A stretch of 64,000 nt of DNA from Prostheceraeus crozeri (taxonomy: Eukaryota; Platyhelminthes; Polycladida; Euryleptidae), in the NCBI GenBank assembly GCA_907163375.1, contig CAJQUW010007735.1:47501-111500 (forward strand), read 5' to 3'. This document shows, in pieces, positions 51,766 through 63,836 of the stretch. Numbering within the stretch: position 1 is the stretch's first letter; every line of letters begins with the position of its first letter. The position numbers and the translations under genes are program-made. The notes beneath the pieces are model-generated. The model saw nothing but the letters and a program-made list of their open reading frames with translations. It had not been told where the DNA came from and made no database searches.

Positions 51766-53774
51766 TGAAATTTTAACTGTTAGTTTAAGTCCTGAAGGAT
51801 CGTAATGTTCCCAGAATATTTCAGTCAGCTGCTTTTCGTGAAGACTTGATTTTTATTGCAAAAAATTTTAGGTGCATGTATATTTGGCTGTTTTGATAGA
51901 TTATATACGAGTTTCACGTGTTTCATTTGTGAGAATATAATCTTGGGCTGTCCTGTTAGTTGGTATTTTTGGGGTTCCTAATGTGAGGATTTTTCATTCG
52001 TTTGGTTGTTGATAGTGGTGCTATATTCAAATGATAGGAAATCCATCGACATACAAAGACAGGGTTGAACATAAATTTAAAAAAATCATATGTTGCTAAA
52101 CTGCCAGTACTATGGTCACTCTGTCACAAAAAAGTCACCTGTCACAAATTCTTATGTAGGCCTTTACAAAATGTCTGCGGTCTACCGATGTGTGTTATAG
52201 CCATCGTTTATTGCTCAGTGGATCATGCCATGTTCATCTGTGAATATTCCCGTTTAATATTCGTTAATTGAATTAATGTTGCAATCATTGATAATTCTAT
52301 CTCCATCTTCTATCTCAAGAGTTTGACCTTAATGCATCTCAAGTCTAGAATTGTTTAGCAGTAGAAATCGACTATATACACGTGGCGAGTGAAAAAGCTT
52401 TGAATCAATCTAATCTACTATTGTAGATATAGACTTCGATAAAAATCATCCTGATTTTCTCGACCACTCATGTCACCGAATTATTACACAAGAATTTGGC
52501 GGATGTTAACCCATTTGTGTATGGTGATGAAATGCAGCACAATGAGCCATTTGTTGAGGTACACTTAAGTGTGCAGTTAAGGATGCCTATCAGATGAAAA
52601 TGAAAATTCTGACAAGTCGTGGACAAGTGAAAAATTTGAGCTTTCATTATGACTTTCACTATGACTGCATGCACTGCGAGTAGATGGCTTGCAGTTGAAT
52701 GATTTGGTGTGAGAAATCTTTATCACACTGCTCATGTATTCGACGAAAATCATTCAACATTTTCATGTGTCTTGCTTTTTGTGCTGGACCCAAAAGGTCT
52801 TCTATATCGCATTTAGTTTAAAATCTAGGCTTATAATGATTAATCACATTTATCACGCAAGCTTAATTATATCACAAGTAATTTTGTCTGAGCTATTTAT
52901 ACTATTATAGCTAATATTTGTAAGTCTCCATTCGGATCTGCAGTAAGGAATACTTGCAGAATTCTTCCACTTCAGACGTCCTTGACACACCTGGAACTAT
53001 CATTATAAGTCATTCAAAATTATTGAACATATGTTATTGATGTGAAAATGATTAGCATTGATATTTCATGCATTTTAAGTGGTGAATTGGGTAGTCTGGG
53101 TGATACTTTGCAATTCAACATCGAAGTTGATTGTGTGATATGATGTAAGTTCTGACCCTGTGAAAATGTCAGTCTTACACTCTGTAAATGATCTATAAAC
53201 ATGATTCTATCAACAGCTATTCAGATGTAAGTTATTGTCTCAATGAAAATGTAGTTCTTCAATTCGAATAACTCGCACATACATTTCAAGGACCCGAAGT
53301 CAGCGATAGAAAAGAGCTCAAACTATTTTAACACTGGCGATTTCGAGTTTTGAAGACCCTTATTTTGAAAACTAATTTTGATGTTCTTGTAATTTGGTAA
53401 TTTCCAAGACAACTACATATAACACAACTGTCGCTATTCGTTCCAGTGGTGGTCAACTATTCGCTTTTACCAGCTGGGTAATCGTGTAACTTATGCATCG
53501 CAGTTAAAATTTGAATTCCAACTTTTTTCGAATTCGATTGTTTGAGATTCTGTTAGAGATTGATGATGGTTTTAATATGCAATGTGCTTTGATCAGTTTC
53601 GCATTAAAGCCTCTTAAGACAACGTTTGGTAATATGCTTGATTGCAGTGGGATAGTGAAAACGTGCTGAATACGACTGAAATAGAGATTTTCAGGAATAC
53701 ATGTAAATTATGTGTATATCTGCAAGTATAGTTAATGAATAGTGCATACTTAGAAAAGTGACATTAACTGTCCA
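51766..53774. other. AT-rich region without a recognisable gene
   Basis: About 2 kb with only short, unrelated open frames. I see no repeat, RNA gene or conserved protein segment. Confidence 0.65.
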
Positions 53775-54010
53775 TCCAAATGAATAAATGAAATAAATGA
53801 ATGAACCTTGTTTATACTCGGAAGCACATTAGGCACGGAGGCTTTCTTCCATGTGGCCGAATTTTGATTTATCCCACTTTCATTCTTTTGTGCTGAGTGT
53901 TTAGCAAGAATGCAGAGTGTACCTATTATGAAGTCTTAGGTTTGACCCGACCAAGGTTTGAACACAGGTCTCCCGAACGTAGAGTGAGCACACTACCACA
54001 AGGTCACAGT
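53775..54010 (-). mobile_element. tRNA-derived SINE
   Basis: On the minus strand the head (about 54010-53945) has an A-box-like TTGTGGTAGTGTGC and a B-box-like TGTTCAAACC, the spacing of a tRNA promoter for RNA polymerase III. A unique body follows. The 3' end is ATT/ATTC-rich (TTCATTCATTTATTTC), ending near 53775. The head resembles common metazoan SINE heads rather than a functional tRNA. Exact ends and target-site duplications are not clear. Confidence 0.65.
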
Positions 54011-55535
54011 GCGTTGGTGAATAAAGAAATGGACCAAACATAATGTGAGGCATGATTTTCTGTCCATCTTTTGACTTGGGATCCACTATTTGCAGCACCA
54101 AGCTGATAGTTTTATTTGCTAATCCATTTTGTTAGTGATATTGAATATAATTTATTATATATGATATATTTACATAATTTATACAGTTATGCATTTGCTG
54201 GATGAATGACCTGGCTTATCATAGCTTAGATGCATATGCACTTTGTCAATGGTCTAAAAGTAATTTGAATTAAGTAAGATGCTTAATTTTGTGAGTAATT
54301 TACAAAATGCTCGATTTTCAAATAAAATGATTTAAAATGAGGGCCAATTTTTGATGTCATCCTGGCAAAATTTCAGTTTTTTATCAGAAATGCGTAGACA
54401 CTAAAAGTCACAGAAAATAGTAGTAGCTAGTAGGTGTTCGAACAACGTCAAAACATGTCTTGGGAAGCTGAAGGCGACTCATGATAATTATATACAAGGA
54501 AGGGTTAGCTCGGCAAGTTCGACGGTACGAGAAATGAGTCAAAATCCATTTGTATCATTATTTCTGGTTGCTTTTATTTCTTGGAGTTTCTCCAATTTCA
54601 GTAAAAAGATTGTCCGATTAATCGATCAACTGTCGCGATGAAGCGCAACATATACTCGTACCTGCATGATCAGAGTCCTGCTATCATGGGCTTTGCATTT
54701 ACAAATGCATGGTGCTTTTATTTTTATACCAATTTATAGGTTCTCTACACTATGACATTTTTGGTAGATTATGTAGATAATGTTGTCGGCCAATTTTTTG
54801 TGTAGGATCATAAACAAAAGCCATTGAGATATCGTATTGAAATGAATGAATTGATTGAAACATGGAAATCTGAATAAAAATTTCGCATTGACAATGATGC
54901 GTACATTAGCAGTACTATTCATTATGTTACTACTAAATTATGCGAAGTAACACATTTCTGATGAATCTGTTCAGATTATAGCTCATAAGATAGATTTATG
55001 CCAATACAATTTCTGCAGATACCTTTTTAGATTTAAAGTGTGGGATTATCGGTGACGATTCCGTAATCAGCATTTATTTAAAGTTGTAAACTCAAAGAAA
55101 ATGTCAATCGACGAGGTGGTAGAGTTTTTTGTTGAAATGTGACTGCTTATGCTTCATAGCCATACTGATTGCATCCTGCAGCATGACATGAACGGTACAC
55201 GACAGAGTGAGTAAAAAATTGGCAGTCGGTGACAACTTTTTGGAATTTTTGGAATTGGAATAACTCGGTGACAAACAGTGGGAATGTCCAGCTCACCGCG
55301 GTTGAGAAGTCTGTCCACCAGTCTAGAGTGCCAAGCTTCTAGAAGAAGTCGTGTTTGATAGCAAGTTCTCGATCCATGGCCACAACATCCTCAAAATTAA
55401 TTTCATCAGGGTATTCAGTCACGGCATGTCCAGCAACATCAAATTTCGTGATATGAATTATATGTAGCGTTGTTTGATGTTGACCAATCTTGGTAGCAAA
55501 ACTATTGCCAGGCCGGGACCTATAGCACAAAAGTA
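54011..55535. other. AT-rich region without a recognisable gene
   Basis: About 1.5 kb up to the 3' end of LINE-E. Only short open frames are present, with no similarity I recognise. Confidence 0.65.
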
Positions 55536-55647
55536 ATTTATTTATTTATTTATTTAGTACACCAATAAGTGCAAGGAGCACTTTATTTATTTTATTATTT
55601 ATTTATTTATTTATTTATTTAGTACACCAATAAGTGCAAGGAGCACC
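55536..55647 (-). repeat. LINE-E 3' tail with duplicated terminal segment
   Basis: The 27-bp segment AGTACACCAATAAGTGCAAG... occurs twice (55555-55581 and 55621-55647), each preceded on the plus strand by ATTT tetramers (55536-55554 and 55582-55620). On the minus strand this is the terminal segment plus AAAT tail, duplicated, as would result from reverse transcriptase re-engaging the tail. Confidence 0.8.
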
Positions 55648-55682
55648 AAGGCAACACAGGAAATACATTCAGGAGGGAACAA

Positions 55683-58481
55683 TTAGAAGTTACAATAAAA
55701 CATAAAAAGCTTTCGTTTAAACTGTTTCATCGTTTCACTGTTCACAATATCGTCGGGGAGGCGGTTCCAGTCATCTATAATGCGGTGGGAAAAAGAGGAT
55801 AGGCGACAATTCAGATTTGTTGGGTGGCGGAAAATTTTGTAGTTATGTCCACGGGTTCGGGAAACACTAAAGGTGAAGAAGGAATTAGGATCACTTGGAG
55901 TAAGGTGGTTACATATTTTGAACACGGTTGTAAGGTCCATAATCCGACGACGACATTGTAGTGTTGGGAGTTTCAGAGCTCTCAGTCTTTCTTCGTAGGG
56001 CAACGAGGATAGACCACGGATGCTTTTGGTGAATCGACGTTGTACACGTTCGATAGCCAGAATGTCTTTATTCAGGGATGGATTCCAGACTGGGATGGCA
56101 TATTCGAGGTGAGGGCGGACCAGTGTCTTGAAGAGACGAATAAGCAGATCGGCGTCCCGAGAGACGAATGTCCTGAGGATGGCAGATACAATGCGATTCG
56201 CTTTCTGAACACAGGTCAGAATGTGCCGAGAGAATTTTAGGTCTTTTGAAATCAGAACTCCAAGGTCTTTGACACACTTGGAATTATTCAGGAAACTTCC
56301 ATCCAGACGGTAGTCCGAGGCTGGATTGCGAAATCCAAAGTGTAGAATGGAGCACTTTTGGGGATTGAGCGATAGCTGCCATTTCTTCGACCAGGTGGTT
56401 ACAGCGTTGAGATCAGCTTGCAAAAGTTCTTTGGCTTTCAGGGGATCAGTGCGCTTGATTTCGGAGTACAATTTTACATCATCAGCATATTTCAATAAAG
56501 AAGAGTTTGTCAAGGTGTCATCAATGTCATTAATAAAGGCGACAAACAGATCTGGGCCTAAAACGGATCCCTGGGGGACACCAGAAATCATGCTGTAGGG
56601 GGAAGAATGCACACCATCCACGACAACACTCTCAGTTCTATCCTCAAGAAAAGCTTTCAGAAAACATAGAAGTCTCCCTCCAATGCCCAAGGAAGTCAAT
56701 TTCGAGAGGAGACGAAAGTGAGGGACTGAATTGAACGCTTTTTCAAAATCGAGATAGATGACGTCAGCCCACTGACCGCGATCCACAACAGATGTTAAAT
56801 CCTCTAGGAATTCTAAGAGCTGGTGGGTACTAGACGAATTGGATCGAAAACCAAATTGAGAGCGCTTGATTATGTCATATTGGTTCCAGAACTGCCACAG
56901 GTGATCGCGAACAATCGACTCTATCAATTTGGAGGCAGTACCAGTCAGGCTGACCGGACGGTAATTCTCTGCCTTCTTGCGACAACCTTTCTTATGTATA
57001 GGAGTAACCAGAGCGTGCTTCCAGACTAGCGGGATATTCCCCAACTCAAAAAAGATCTGGAAAAGGCGAGCAAGAAGTGGAAGCAGAACAAAAGCACCTT
57101 GTTTGTAGCAGATATATTGAATGCCATCAGGGCCAGGGGAGGAGAAATTCTTCTTATGTGATAGGTGGAAGCGAATTCTATCAGGTGTGAAGACTACATC
57201 AGCGAGGCAATGATCAGTTTGTGCATGAACAGCAGGTATGGGAAGAGACTCAGAGGTGAAAGCAGATTTGTAGGAATCACCAAGAATAGTAGCTGAGTGT
57301 AGGGGATCATACACTACTCGGTCAGTGGACGGGTCGACAAGCGGACCAACGGTGGATCGAACCTTTTGTTTAGATTTTACATAGTTCCAGAATCGCTTAG
57401 GATTGTCACTGTTAGCCAAAGATAATTCAAAATTGTAAATAGATCTGCGGATTGCTTGTTTCAAGAGGTTAGATGTATGATTGCGCAAACGTCTAGCCTC
57501 TTCAGATCTGGTGTCAAGGAAGATACGTTCCGCCCTTCTGCGCTGTAGTTTTAAAGAACGAATTTCTGGAGAATCCCAAGGAGGTCTGCTACTTCGAAGA
57601 TAATTCATGGTTGGAACTGCTGACGATAAAGCACCGTGAATAGCGGATTGAAAAGAAGCCCATATCTCATTCACATCTTTGTGCTGGAAGCAACTTTCCC
57701 AGTTATTGGAAGCGAGAATGGAACGGTACAAGTCCCAATCAGCTTGCTTAAAATTATAACGAGGAGTCGACTTGGAAGAAATTGGTTTTCTTTCTGCAGA
57801 AAAAGCCAGTTCAGCCAAGACCATATTGTGATCTGAAGAGGCTAGAGGTTCAATTACATCAACGCGGGTAACAAGATCAGGAGTGGAGCAGAATAATAAA
57901 TCCAATATATGCTCTTCGCGTGTAGGTTCAAAGACAGTTTGGTAGAACCCTGACTCAACAGTGCAAACAAGAAAATCTTCTGAGTCTTTGTTGGAAGAAA
58001 GTGTCTCCCAGTCAATGAGGGGGAAATTAAAATTGCCACTTATTAGCTTAAACTGATGGGGAAGGGAGGAGGCTTCATGGAAGAGCTCGAATAGGACACT
58101 GTCATTAGCTACTGATGAATTAGGAGGACGATAAACCACACCTACAAGAATGGAAGATTTATTCTGAAGATAAACTTCAGCCCAAACACAATCACTGAAG
58201 TTCGAGCTGTTAGCGACATCCAAAGCACAAGACTGAAGTGAGTCCTTAATGTAAAGGCAAACACCACCACCACGACTACCACTGCGACGATCAGATCTGA
58301 ATAATTTAAAGCCTGAAATTTGAAATAAAGCATCATTAAAATTTTTATTTGCCCAAGTTTCAGTGACAGAGATAATATCTGGTTGGAGGTCAGAGATATA
58401 GGAATGAAAAATGTGAAGATTGTTGACAATGCTGCGAGCATTCAAGTTAAGAAACTTAAGTGCAAGGTTAGGGCTCTTCAG
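55683..58481 (-). CDS. LINE-E ORF2: APE endonuclease-reverse transcriptase, intact
   Basis: About 932 codons from the point where the frame is entered after the slippery site to the stop at 55683. No ATG precedes the endonuclease; the first conserved words are LNLNARSIVNN. The endonuclease has VTETW, a GGGVCLYIK segment, NFPLIDW and SSDHNMV. The reverse transcriptase has SPGPDGIQ, TPIHKKG, VIYLDFEKAFNSVPH (motif A), GVPQGSVLGPDLF (motif B) and KYADDVKLY (motif C). The C-terminal region (NPSLNKDILAIERVQRRFTK and onward) is typical of CR1-group LINEs. It follows ORF1 in the -1 frame and may be translated as a frameshift fusion. Confidence 0.92.
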   Translation of the reverse strand: MKSPNLALKFLNLNARSIVNNLHIFHSYISDLQPDIISVTETWANKNFNDALFQISGFKLFRSDRRSGSRGGGVCLYIKDSLQSCALDVANSSNFSDCVWAEVYLQNKSSILVGVVYRPPNSSVANDSVLFELFHEASSLPHQFKLISGNFNFPLIDWETLSSNKDSEDFLVCTVESGFYQTVFEPTREEHILDLLFCSTPDLVTRVDVIEPLASSDHNMVLAELAFSAERKPISSKSTPRYNFKQADWDLYRSILASNNWESCFQHKDVNEIWASFQSAIHGALSSAVPTMNYLRSSRPPWDSPEIRSLKLQRRRAERIFLDTRSEEARRLRNHTSNLLKQAIRRSIYNFELSLANSDNPKRFWNYVKSKQKVRSTVGPLVDPSTDRVVYDPLHSATILGDSYKSAFTSESLPIPAVHAQTDHCLADVVFTPDRIRFHLSHKKNFSSPGPDGIQYICYKQGAFVLLPLLARLFQIFFELGNIPLVWKHALVTPIHKKGCRKKAENYRPVSLTGTASKLIESIVRDHLWQFWNQYDIIKRSQFGFRSNSSSTHQLLEFLEDLTSVVDRGQWADVIYLDFEKAFNSVPHFRLLSKLTSLGIGGRLLCFLKAFLEDRTESVVVDGVHSSPYSMISGVPQGSVLGPDLFVAFINDIDDTLTNSSLLKYADDVKLYSEIKRTDPLKAKELLQADLNAVTTWSKKWQLSLNPQKCSILHFGFRNPASDYRLDGSFLNNSKCVKDLGVLISKDLKFSRHILTCVQKANRIVSAILRTFVSRDADLLIRLFKTLVRPHLEYAIPVWNPSLNKDILAIERVQRRFTKSIRGLSSLPYEERLRALKLPTLQCRRRIMDLTTVFKICNHLTPSDPNSFFTFSVSRTRGHNYKIFRHPTNLNCRLSSFSHRIIDDWNRLPDDIVNSETMKQFKRKLFMFYCNF

Positions 58482-59716
58482 TTTTTTGAATAAGTACGAT
58501 CAAACCAAGAGGAGTCTCTTTGCCAGCTACCATCATCTCTGCGAACGAAGCGCCAAATAACCCCGGAGTCCCGTAGACTAAAACTCTCACAAGAAGAGCC
58601 ATTGTCGCTCTTGGAAGCTTGTTTATTCAGTTTGAAGCAGTGCCGACGGAGATCCTGTCCTGAAGGCGAAAGGCTTGATCGAATGCGAACCTGGCTTGAA
58701 TCACAAAAAAGGGGAGAAACGGAAGAGAAAGCTGATTTGAAAAGCTTCGCGTCGAAAGCAGATTTAAAAATCAGCCTGACCAGTCTATGAGAATTGACTT
58801 TCGGCTTGCCAGTACGGATAACATCAGTTGGTTCAGGACATGACGAGGAAGGAGAACTGTTTCTAATAGACTGAATGATTGAAGATATACCGAAAGACAG
58901 ATCCTTATCATCAGGAAAATTTGTCAGGATGAGCTCATTTGGCATGTAGATTCCAGAGTCTGGAGGGACGGACGGGATCGAACCGGTCTGTCTCACGGGA
59001 AAGACAGGCATCCGGGAAGTTGAGATAGGCGGAGTGGGATTCGATACATGATTCGATAGAGCTGGACCTTGAAAAGCACCAGGTGAGCGATCAACAGGGA
59101 CATCTATTGAGGAGAGAGGATGAAAATTACCGGTGTAAAACTGGGAGGAAGAAACGGGGGGAAGAGGAGCAGGCCAAGGAATGCTGGGAGATTTATCAGC
59201 TGTATTCTCGTGGAGGGAAGTAGAGATCATGGCTATCATGGATTCCAGCTTCAATGTCAGAGTCGAAAATGCTTTCTCCAATTCTTGAAATTTCGAAAGC
59301 AATGGAGGACTGTCTGAACTGGGAGAAATTTCCTTATCATTGGAACTAACACAACTGTGAGAAACATCCTGAGTCTGGCAAACAGGAGGATTAGTTAAAT
59401 TGGCAACAGTGAACCAATCCTCGTCAAAGCAATACACATGCTCATCAGACGGGAAACCGTCCAGTAACTTGGTCTTGATGGAGTCAACTTCTGGAGAGAG
59501 ACAACAAGATTTACAGAGATAAAGGCCAGGATCGTCACTGATAACATAGGAGAGCTGGCGGAAGGAAAGACCCAGACAGAGATAATGAATCCAAGATCAA
59601 CAGTTGGAACACTCAATCTCTGTTGAGTTGGAAAGCTGATTACACCAACACGTAGATCTACCAGGGAGAAGATCAGAGGAAGCTTGACTCTTGGAATCTT
59701 TAGCCGTTCTAGGCAT
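58478..59716 (-). pseudogene. LINE-E ORF1 with an in-frame TGA: PHD-like finger and RNA-binding region
   Basis: A 413-codon frame from ATG 59716 to TGA 58478-58480. An N-terminal PHD-like zinc finger (CWCNQ, CSNC, WIHYLC, CKSC, about residues 25-75) is interrupted by TGA at 59597-59599, directly after CSNC. Downstream the frame is open: a Ser/Pro-rich middle, ELILTNFPDDKDL near the start of a possible RRM-like module, and a basic C-terminus ending WFDRTYSKN. The TGA may be a disabling mutation, an assembly error or a read-through codon. Translation could also start downstream, losing the finger. The last codons form A AAA AAC before the stop. Confidence 0.75.
58481..58487 (-). other. Putative -1 frameshift slippery site A AAA AAC (LINE-E)
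   Basis: The ORF1 codons TCA AAA AAC TGA place the heptamer A AAA AAC in phase immediately before the stop. A -1 slip continues as AAA AAA CTG into the ORF2 frame, which has no ATG at its start. The site is canonical in sequence and phase. A downstream structure was not modelled. Confidence 0.6.
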
Positions 59717-60600
59717 TATGCGAAGAGGGAAAAAAGGAATTAACTACAATAAGAAAGGAGTCACACTCAGAGATTTCAGTCACAACAAAGAAAGTATAAT
59801 AGTAGACTAAGCCCACACTCAGACCCTGCAGTTACCGAATTAGCGAAGTAGGATGGATGGGAAAAATATACGCTGGTTCTAAAACAACACACCAAGCTAC
59901 ATGCACACTAACGGCCCCACACTTATGGGGTGGATAGATGGCATAATACAAAAAACGAACGGTATAGAGTAATTAGTGTAAGAGCTCAACACTAGCTAAT
60001 TATATGCTATTATCATAGAAGGACTGTGAACTACCACACAAAGCAACAAAAAGAAAAAAAATTAGAGCAGGATTTGAACTCGATGAACGAGGTTGGCAAG
60101 TCTAACACGGTACCACTACACTACTGCACGGCTCTATCTTTTTGAAGAAATTTGATATCTATAAACGCGTGTGATCAGCAAAGAAATCGAAGAGGGATGC
60201 AATTCTGAAGAGAGAATTACATAGAAATCTGACTTGGCACAATACGCCAAGCTACAGCACTCTCAACAGCAGAGAAATCGGACAGAGAGATGAATCCAGA
60301 TTACGAGACAAAGCACACTGCAGCTGCGTGTTGATAGAAGCACGCCAATGAAACTAAACTATGGTAATCACTAAACAACGAATCACGTGATTAGATAATG
60401 GAGTAATCGAAGGGACTGAAATACAGCGATAACTTTGGAGCCACTAAATGACAGGGGATACCGATGACACAGAAATGAATAGATTGGTTGCATAATTGGT
60501 TGCATAATTTGGTTGCATAAATGTGTGAGAAATGAGTAGATAGTTTATGCAATAGGCCCCGTTTGGTCATAGAACCATAGAATTTTGACTTTTCGCTTTG
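59717..60600. other. Probable LINE-E 5' region and flank with a tRNA-like segment and short direct repeats
   Basis: No protein is visible. A tRNA-like segment lies on the minus strand at 60064-60135 (A-box-like TAGTGTAGTGG, B-box-like GAGTTCAAATCC). Three direct repeats of GGTTGCATAATT occur at 60486-60497, 60498-60509 and 60511-60520 (last one shortened). How far the LINE-E 5' UTR reaches is unknown. Confidence 0.5.
60064..60135 (-). repeat. tRNA-like segment, probably a SINE head or decayed tRNA
   Basis: 72 nt with A-box and B-box matches and a six-of-seven acceptor-like pairing between its ends. The anticodon stem and T-arm do not fold properly, so I do not call a tRNA gene. Confidence 0.35.
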
Positions 60601-61919
60601 CTCAAGTTAGTGAAGCTAGAATGGCTATAGCGGTCTGCTGATGGTCATCTCAATCGCTCATTTAGGCACAGATCTAGGTCAGTGTTGCTAGATCTTAAGA
60701 AGATCCAATTGCTGGAACATGCAACAGGTGTAGATTCTTGCCGTAATTTATTGGAATTTGCTTTTATATAAGACGAGACATGAAAATAACTGCGAATATT
60801 TACAAAGAGCAGTAATAAGCTTCAGGTGTCTTCCAGTTATCAACAATAGGAAGACGCCATCGTTTAGGTACCGTTGTTGAGACTACGCATGTCCACGACG
60901 AACAAATGTTTTTAATGTCCATGTCAGTTCTAGTCCCGTATTATCATTGAGTGTCGGAGTTCTATGATAAGAGCCGTTGCAATCATTCTAATCAATAAAC
61001 TGGCAGACAGACCTCTTGACTGTTGTCAACAGGATGTTCATGCTGCCACCGAGTGTACAAGCAGTTTTTGCTACTGTAATGTGTTATTCATTTAATGTAG
61101 TTTTTTATTTCTATGGTCTTGGTGCACTGACGTCTTTACATCTCGTCGATTAAGTTTTTCATTGAATATTGCTTACGACGAGCTACCTGGTCACAAAGTT
61201 GTAAATTCGACACAATTTCGATTAGATTTCGTCATTTTGATTTGCATAACTTTTGAAGCTTCCTCATCGAACCTAGGAATATAATATCAGCATTAATGCA
61301 TCTAAAATAGACAATTAGGATTAACAAAATTACTTGATTGAAGAGACCGATTTGATTAATTGACAAACCTCATGGTTCGAAGGCTCAACTTCGAGAAGTG
61401 CATGGTGTCTGATTCTCACTGAAGCTTTGCAGTCGTCATCGTTGAATAAGTGCCTAAAACATTCGAATTTGCATCGGATTCTGCTTGTAAAAGAGAATTA
61501 CAGCATTCAATTTTCAGTTACATGTATTTCCCTCGTCGAATAGCAATTGTTACTCATGTAAGCTCAAGCAATGTTTTGAGAATTAAATATTAACTTTGTC
61601 TAAATCGCAAGACTCGTAGGATCACTTGCAAACGATGCCGTCACACGGTCGCATGCTGTCTCGATAATAACAAGATACGCTTGAGAAAATGTGGAACAAA
61701 GGAAGCAATGACTAATAATCAAAGATGATCTGCAATAATATTCAAAGTTTAATAGATTTCAAGTTAGATGATTCAAAAAATAATGTGTAATGAAATGTTG
61801 CAATCACAAACCTTTATCATAGAGGATATAATAGGATTTGCAATCACACATACACCTTCATGTTAAATTTGTTTGCAAAATAGGTCGATCACAGAAGAAA
61901 GTCAGACGTTGAGTGGTTT
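60601..61919. other. Region without a recognisable gene
   Basis: About 1.3 kb of AT-rich sequence. I see no open frame, repeat or RNA gene that I can support. Confidence 0.6.
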
Positions 61920-62930
61920 TGAAATCAACTAACATCAATGTCCAACAAATGAAGACATTGCAGGCCTCCACTGAGTGAGAAATCGGACATTTTCTACTTA
62001 TACATTGCTAAACCATTGTCTGATTTTCTTGGCCACAGATGCAGTCAGCTGTAGGGGGAGGGCACCACTTGTGTAGAGTGAGATAACAGATCCCCGCACC
62101 TGTATCGGTTCAGGAATGTCCACTGACGATGTAGCCTGGTAGAACCTAGATAGGACGCGCGACCAGCCTTTTGTTCTTTACATTGGAGTCCGCCTCCTCG
62201 ATCCGTCACATTGCAGTCAATTTGAAGTTCGGTAGAAGTGAATTGCGCCAAATCGAAAGACATGAAACCAATATTCGTAATCTCGGTGGGTCGTGGATGT
62301 CAGTCAGCAAAGGAAAGTTCAGGATTGTGCGCAATGTAACGCGAATTCGCCGAGTGATATTGCACAGAACTGGCAACCATTCAACCTCTGCACTGCGGAT
62401 TGTACCAGAAATAATGCACATTGTAGCGTTCAGCTGCACGTCCAACACTGAGCAATGAGAGGCCTGCAATTTTCTGCGGCTGAGTAGCACAATGCAAGCA
62501 CTGCTGCTGTGCTGTCAGGGCTGTGACTTGAGGGAATAATCTCCAATAAATTGCTTCTTGTTCTTATTTTCGATGTCAGATTTTGCAAGCGGTTTCGATA
62601 AGTAAGACTCCTGTCAAGTGTGACCCCAAATTAGACTGGGTAGGAATCATCATTGCAATCATAGTTGATGCTGACATCGTCCTATAAAAATATCAAGTTC
62701 ATTTCGACCGTTGGTATTGCGCAGAAGAAATACAGGCTATTGTCTTGTTCACACTTGGATTGGATCTCTATTTCTTGCAATAGACTACCAGACGATGTGC
62801 ATCTTCATTCAAAACAAGTGTTCAGTTGGTAAAAGCTTCTTATTTGATAAGCGCAGCAGATATCTTCCGCATAGATGAGCTGTTTGATGATTGTCTCTAG
62901 CAAATCATTGGTACAGATCCCAGATGCATG
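61920..62930 (-). pseudogene. Decayed LINE reverse-transcriptase C-terminal half
   Basis: Reading the minus strand across frames gives an ordered series of words from a non-LTR replicase. QLIYAEDI (YADD box as YAED, 62862-62873) is followed by YLGVTLDRSLTYR-like and LALCYSAAE-like segments. Then come LNATMCIISGTIRSAEVEWL, NITRRIR, HDPPRLRI, QWTFLNRYRCG and a remnant of the C-terminal Cys/His region. Several stops and frameshifts separate them, so it is an old, dead copy unrelated to LINE-A, B or E. The 5' half is not recognisable upstream of about 62930. Confidence 0.75.
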
Positions 62931-63836
62931 CCTTTCTTCTGCATCTACCGACTGCTACATTTTCCATATTATTACCGTATTTCCAAAAGACCCTCATAGG
63001 GACTTGCATTCATAGACCTTTATCATAGGACACTGAGGGCAGCATAGGTCTCGCAATCATTCATCATTTGACCTCCAGCAATTCAATAGGACAATGATTT
63101 GACCTTTTTACTATACTATGTACAACTCATTGAAGCAGTTAGTTCAACTTCCCACGCATGAAAATAACACTCTTGATATTTTATCTGTTTTTCCAAATCA
63201 TTATGTTATGTATAGCTTGTGAATATCTTTCTCTTCTTGGTCGGTAGGACCACTTTGGTTGATTAAAAATGTGGTGTTAGCAAATTTAAAATCCGATATT
63301 TTACTCCATCCTCATTCACTCATTGTCGTAACATGCTTCACAATTGATTGGAATATTATTTTCTCAAAATGTGCGAGCTGTAATATAATTAGGTTCCATC
63401 AAATTGTAGAGGAATTTCAATTTCTTTGTTACTATTTTTTACGATGCGCTTCTTCCCCGAAAAGACTGTGAGAATGCAAAGCACAGACCCACCATGGATG
63501 ACGCCGGTTTTGAAAATAGCACCCAAAGCAAAAATAGCCTTTCATCAATAAAAACACTTTCCTTATCATTCAAGCGCTAAATTGCTCTTTTTATATGGTG
63601 CATGATTTTTTCAAACGCAGAATCTGCATTCGAGCCAAGCTCCTATCTCCACATGAACTCCTCCTGATATCCCAGTGAATAAGGATCATTCATCCTTTCT
63701 TTGAATCTCCGTCTACAACTGTTCCACAAACTCTCCATGTGGTAGCCTGCACCACCAACCTCATTGACAAATTCCAAACTGTGATGCATAGTACGGTGGA
63801 CGCTGCAACATCGATGTGGAGTATGTTGCTGTAGAC
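62931..63836. other. Region without a recognisable gene
   Basis: About 0.9 kb, AT-rich. The 5' part may hold further unrecognisable remains of the LINE relic. No gene or repeat can be supported. Confidence 0.55.

Larger units (their letters stand above)
55536..59716 (-). mobile_element. LINE-E, CR1/L2-like non-LTR retrotransposon
   Basis: Minus-strand element with ORF1 (PHD-like finger and a possible RRM-like region), ORF2 (APE endonuclease and reverse transcriptase) and a 3' tail of AAAT repeats. The 5' untranslated region probably extends beyond 59716, but I cannot place its end. The RT block B (GVPQGSVLGPDLF) places it with CR1/L2/Rex-type LINEs rather than with LINE-A/B. ORF2 is intact; ORF1 has one in-frame TGA. 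Confidence 0.85.

Noticed and set aside
60064..60135. A functional tRNA-Gly gene
   Set aside because: Length and boxes fit, but the anticodon stem mismatches and the T-arm lacks enough bases before the acceptor stem.
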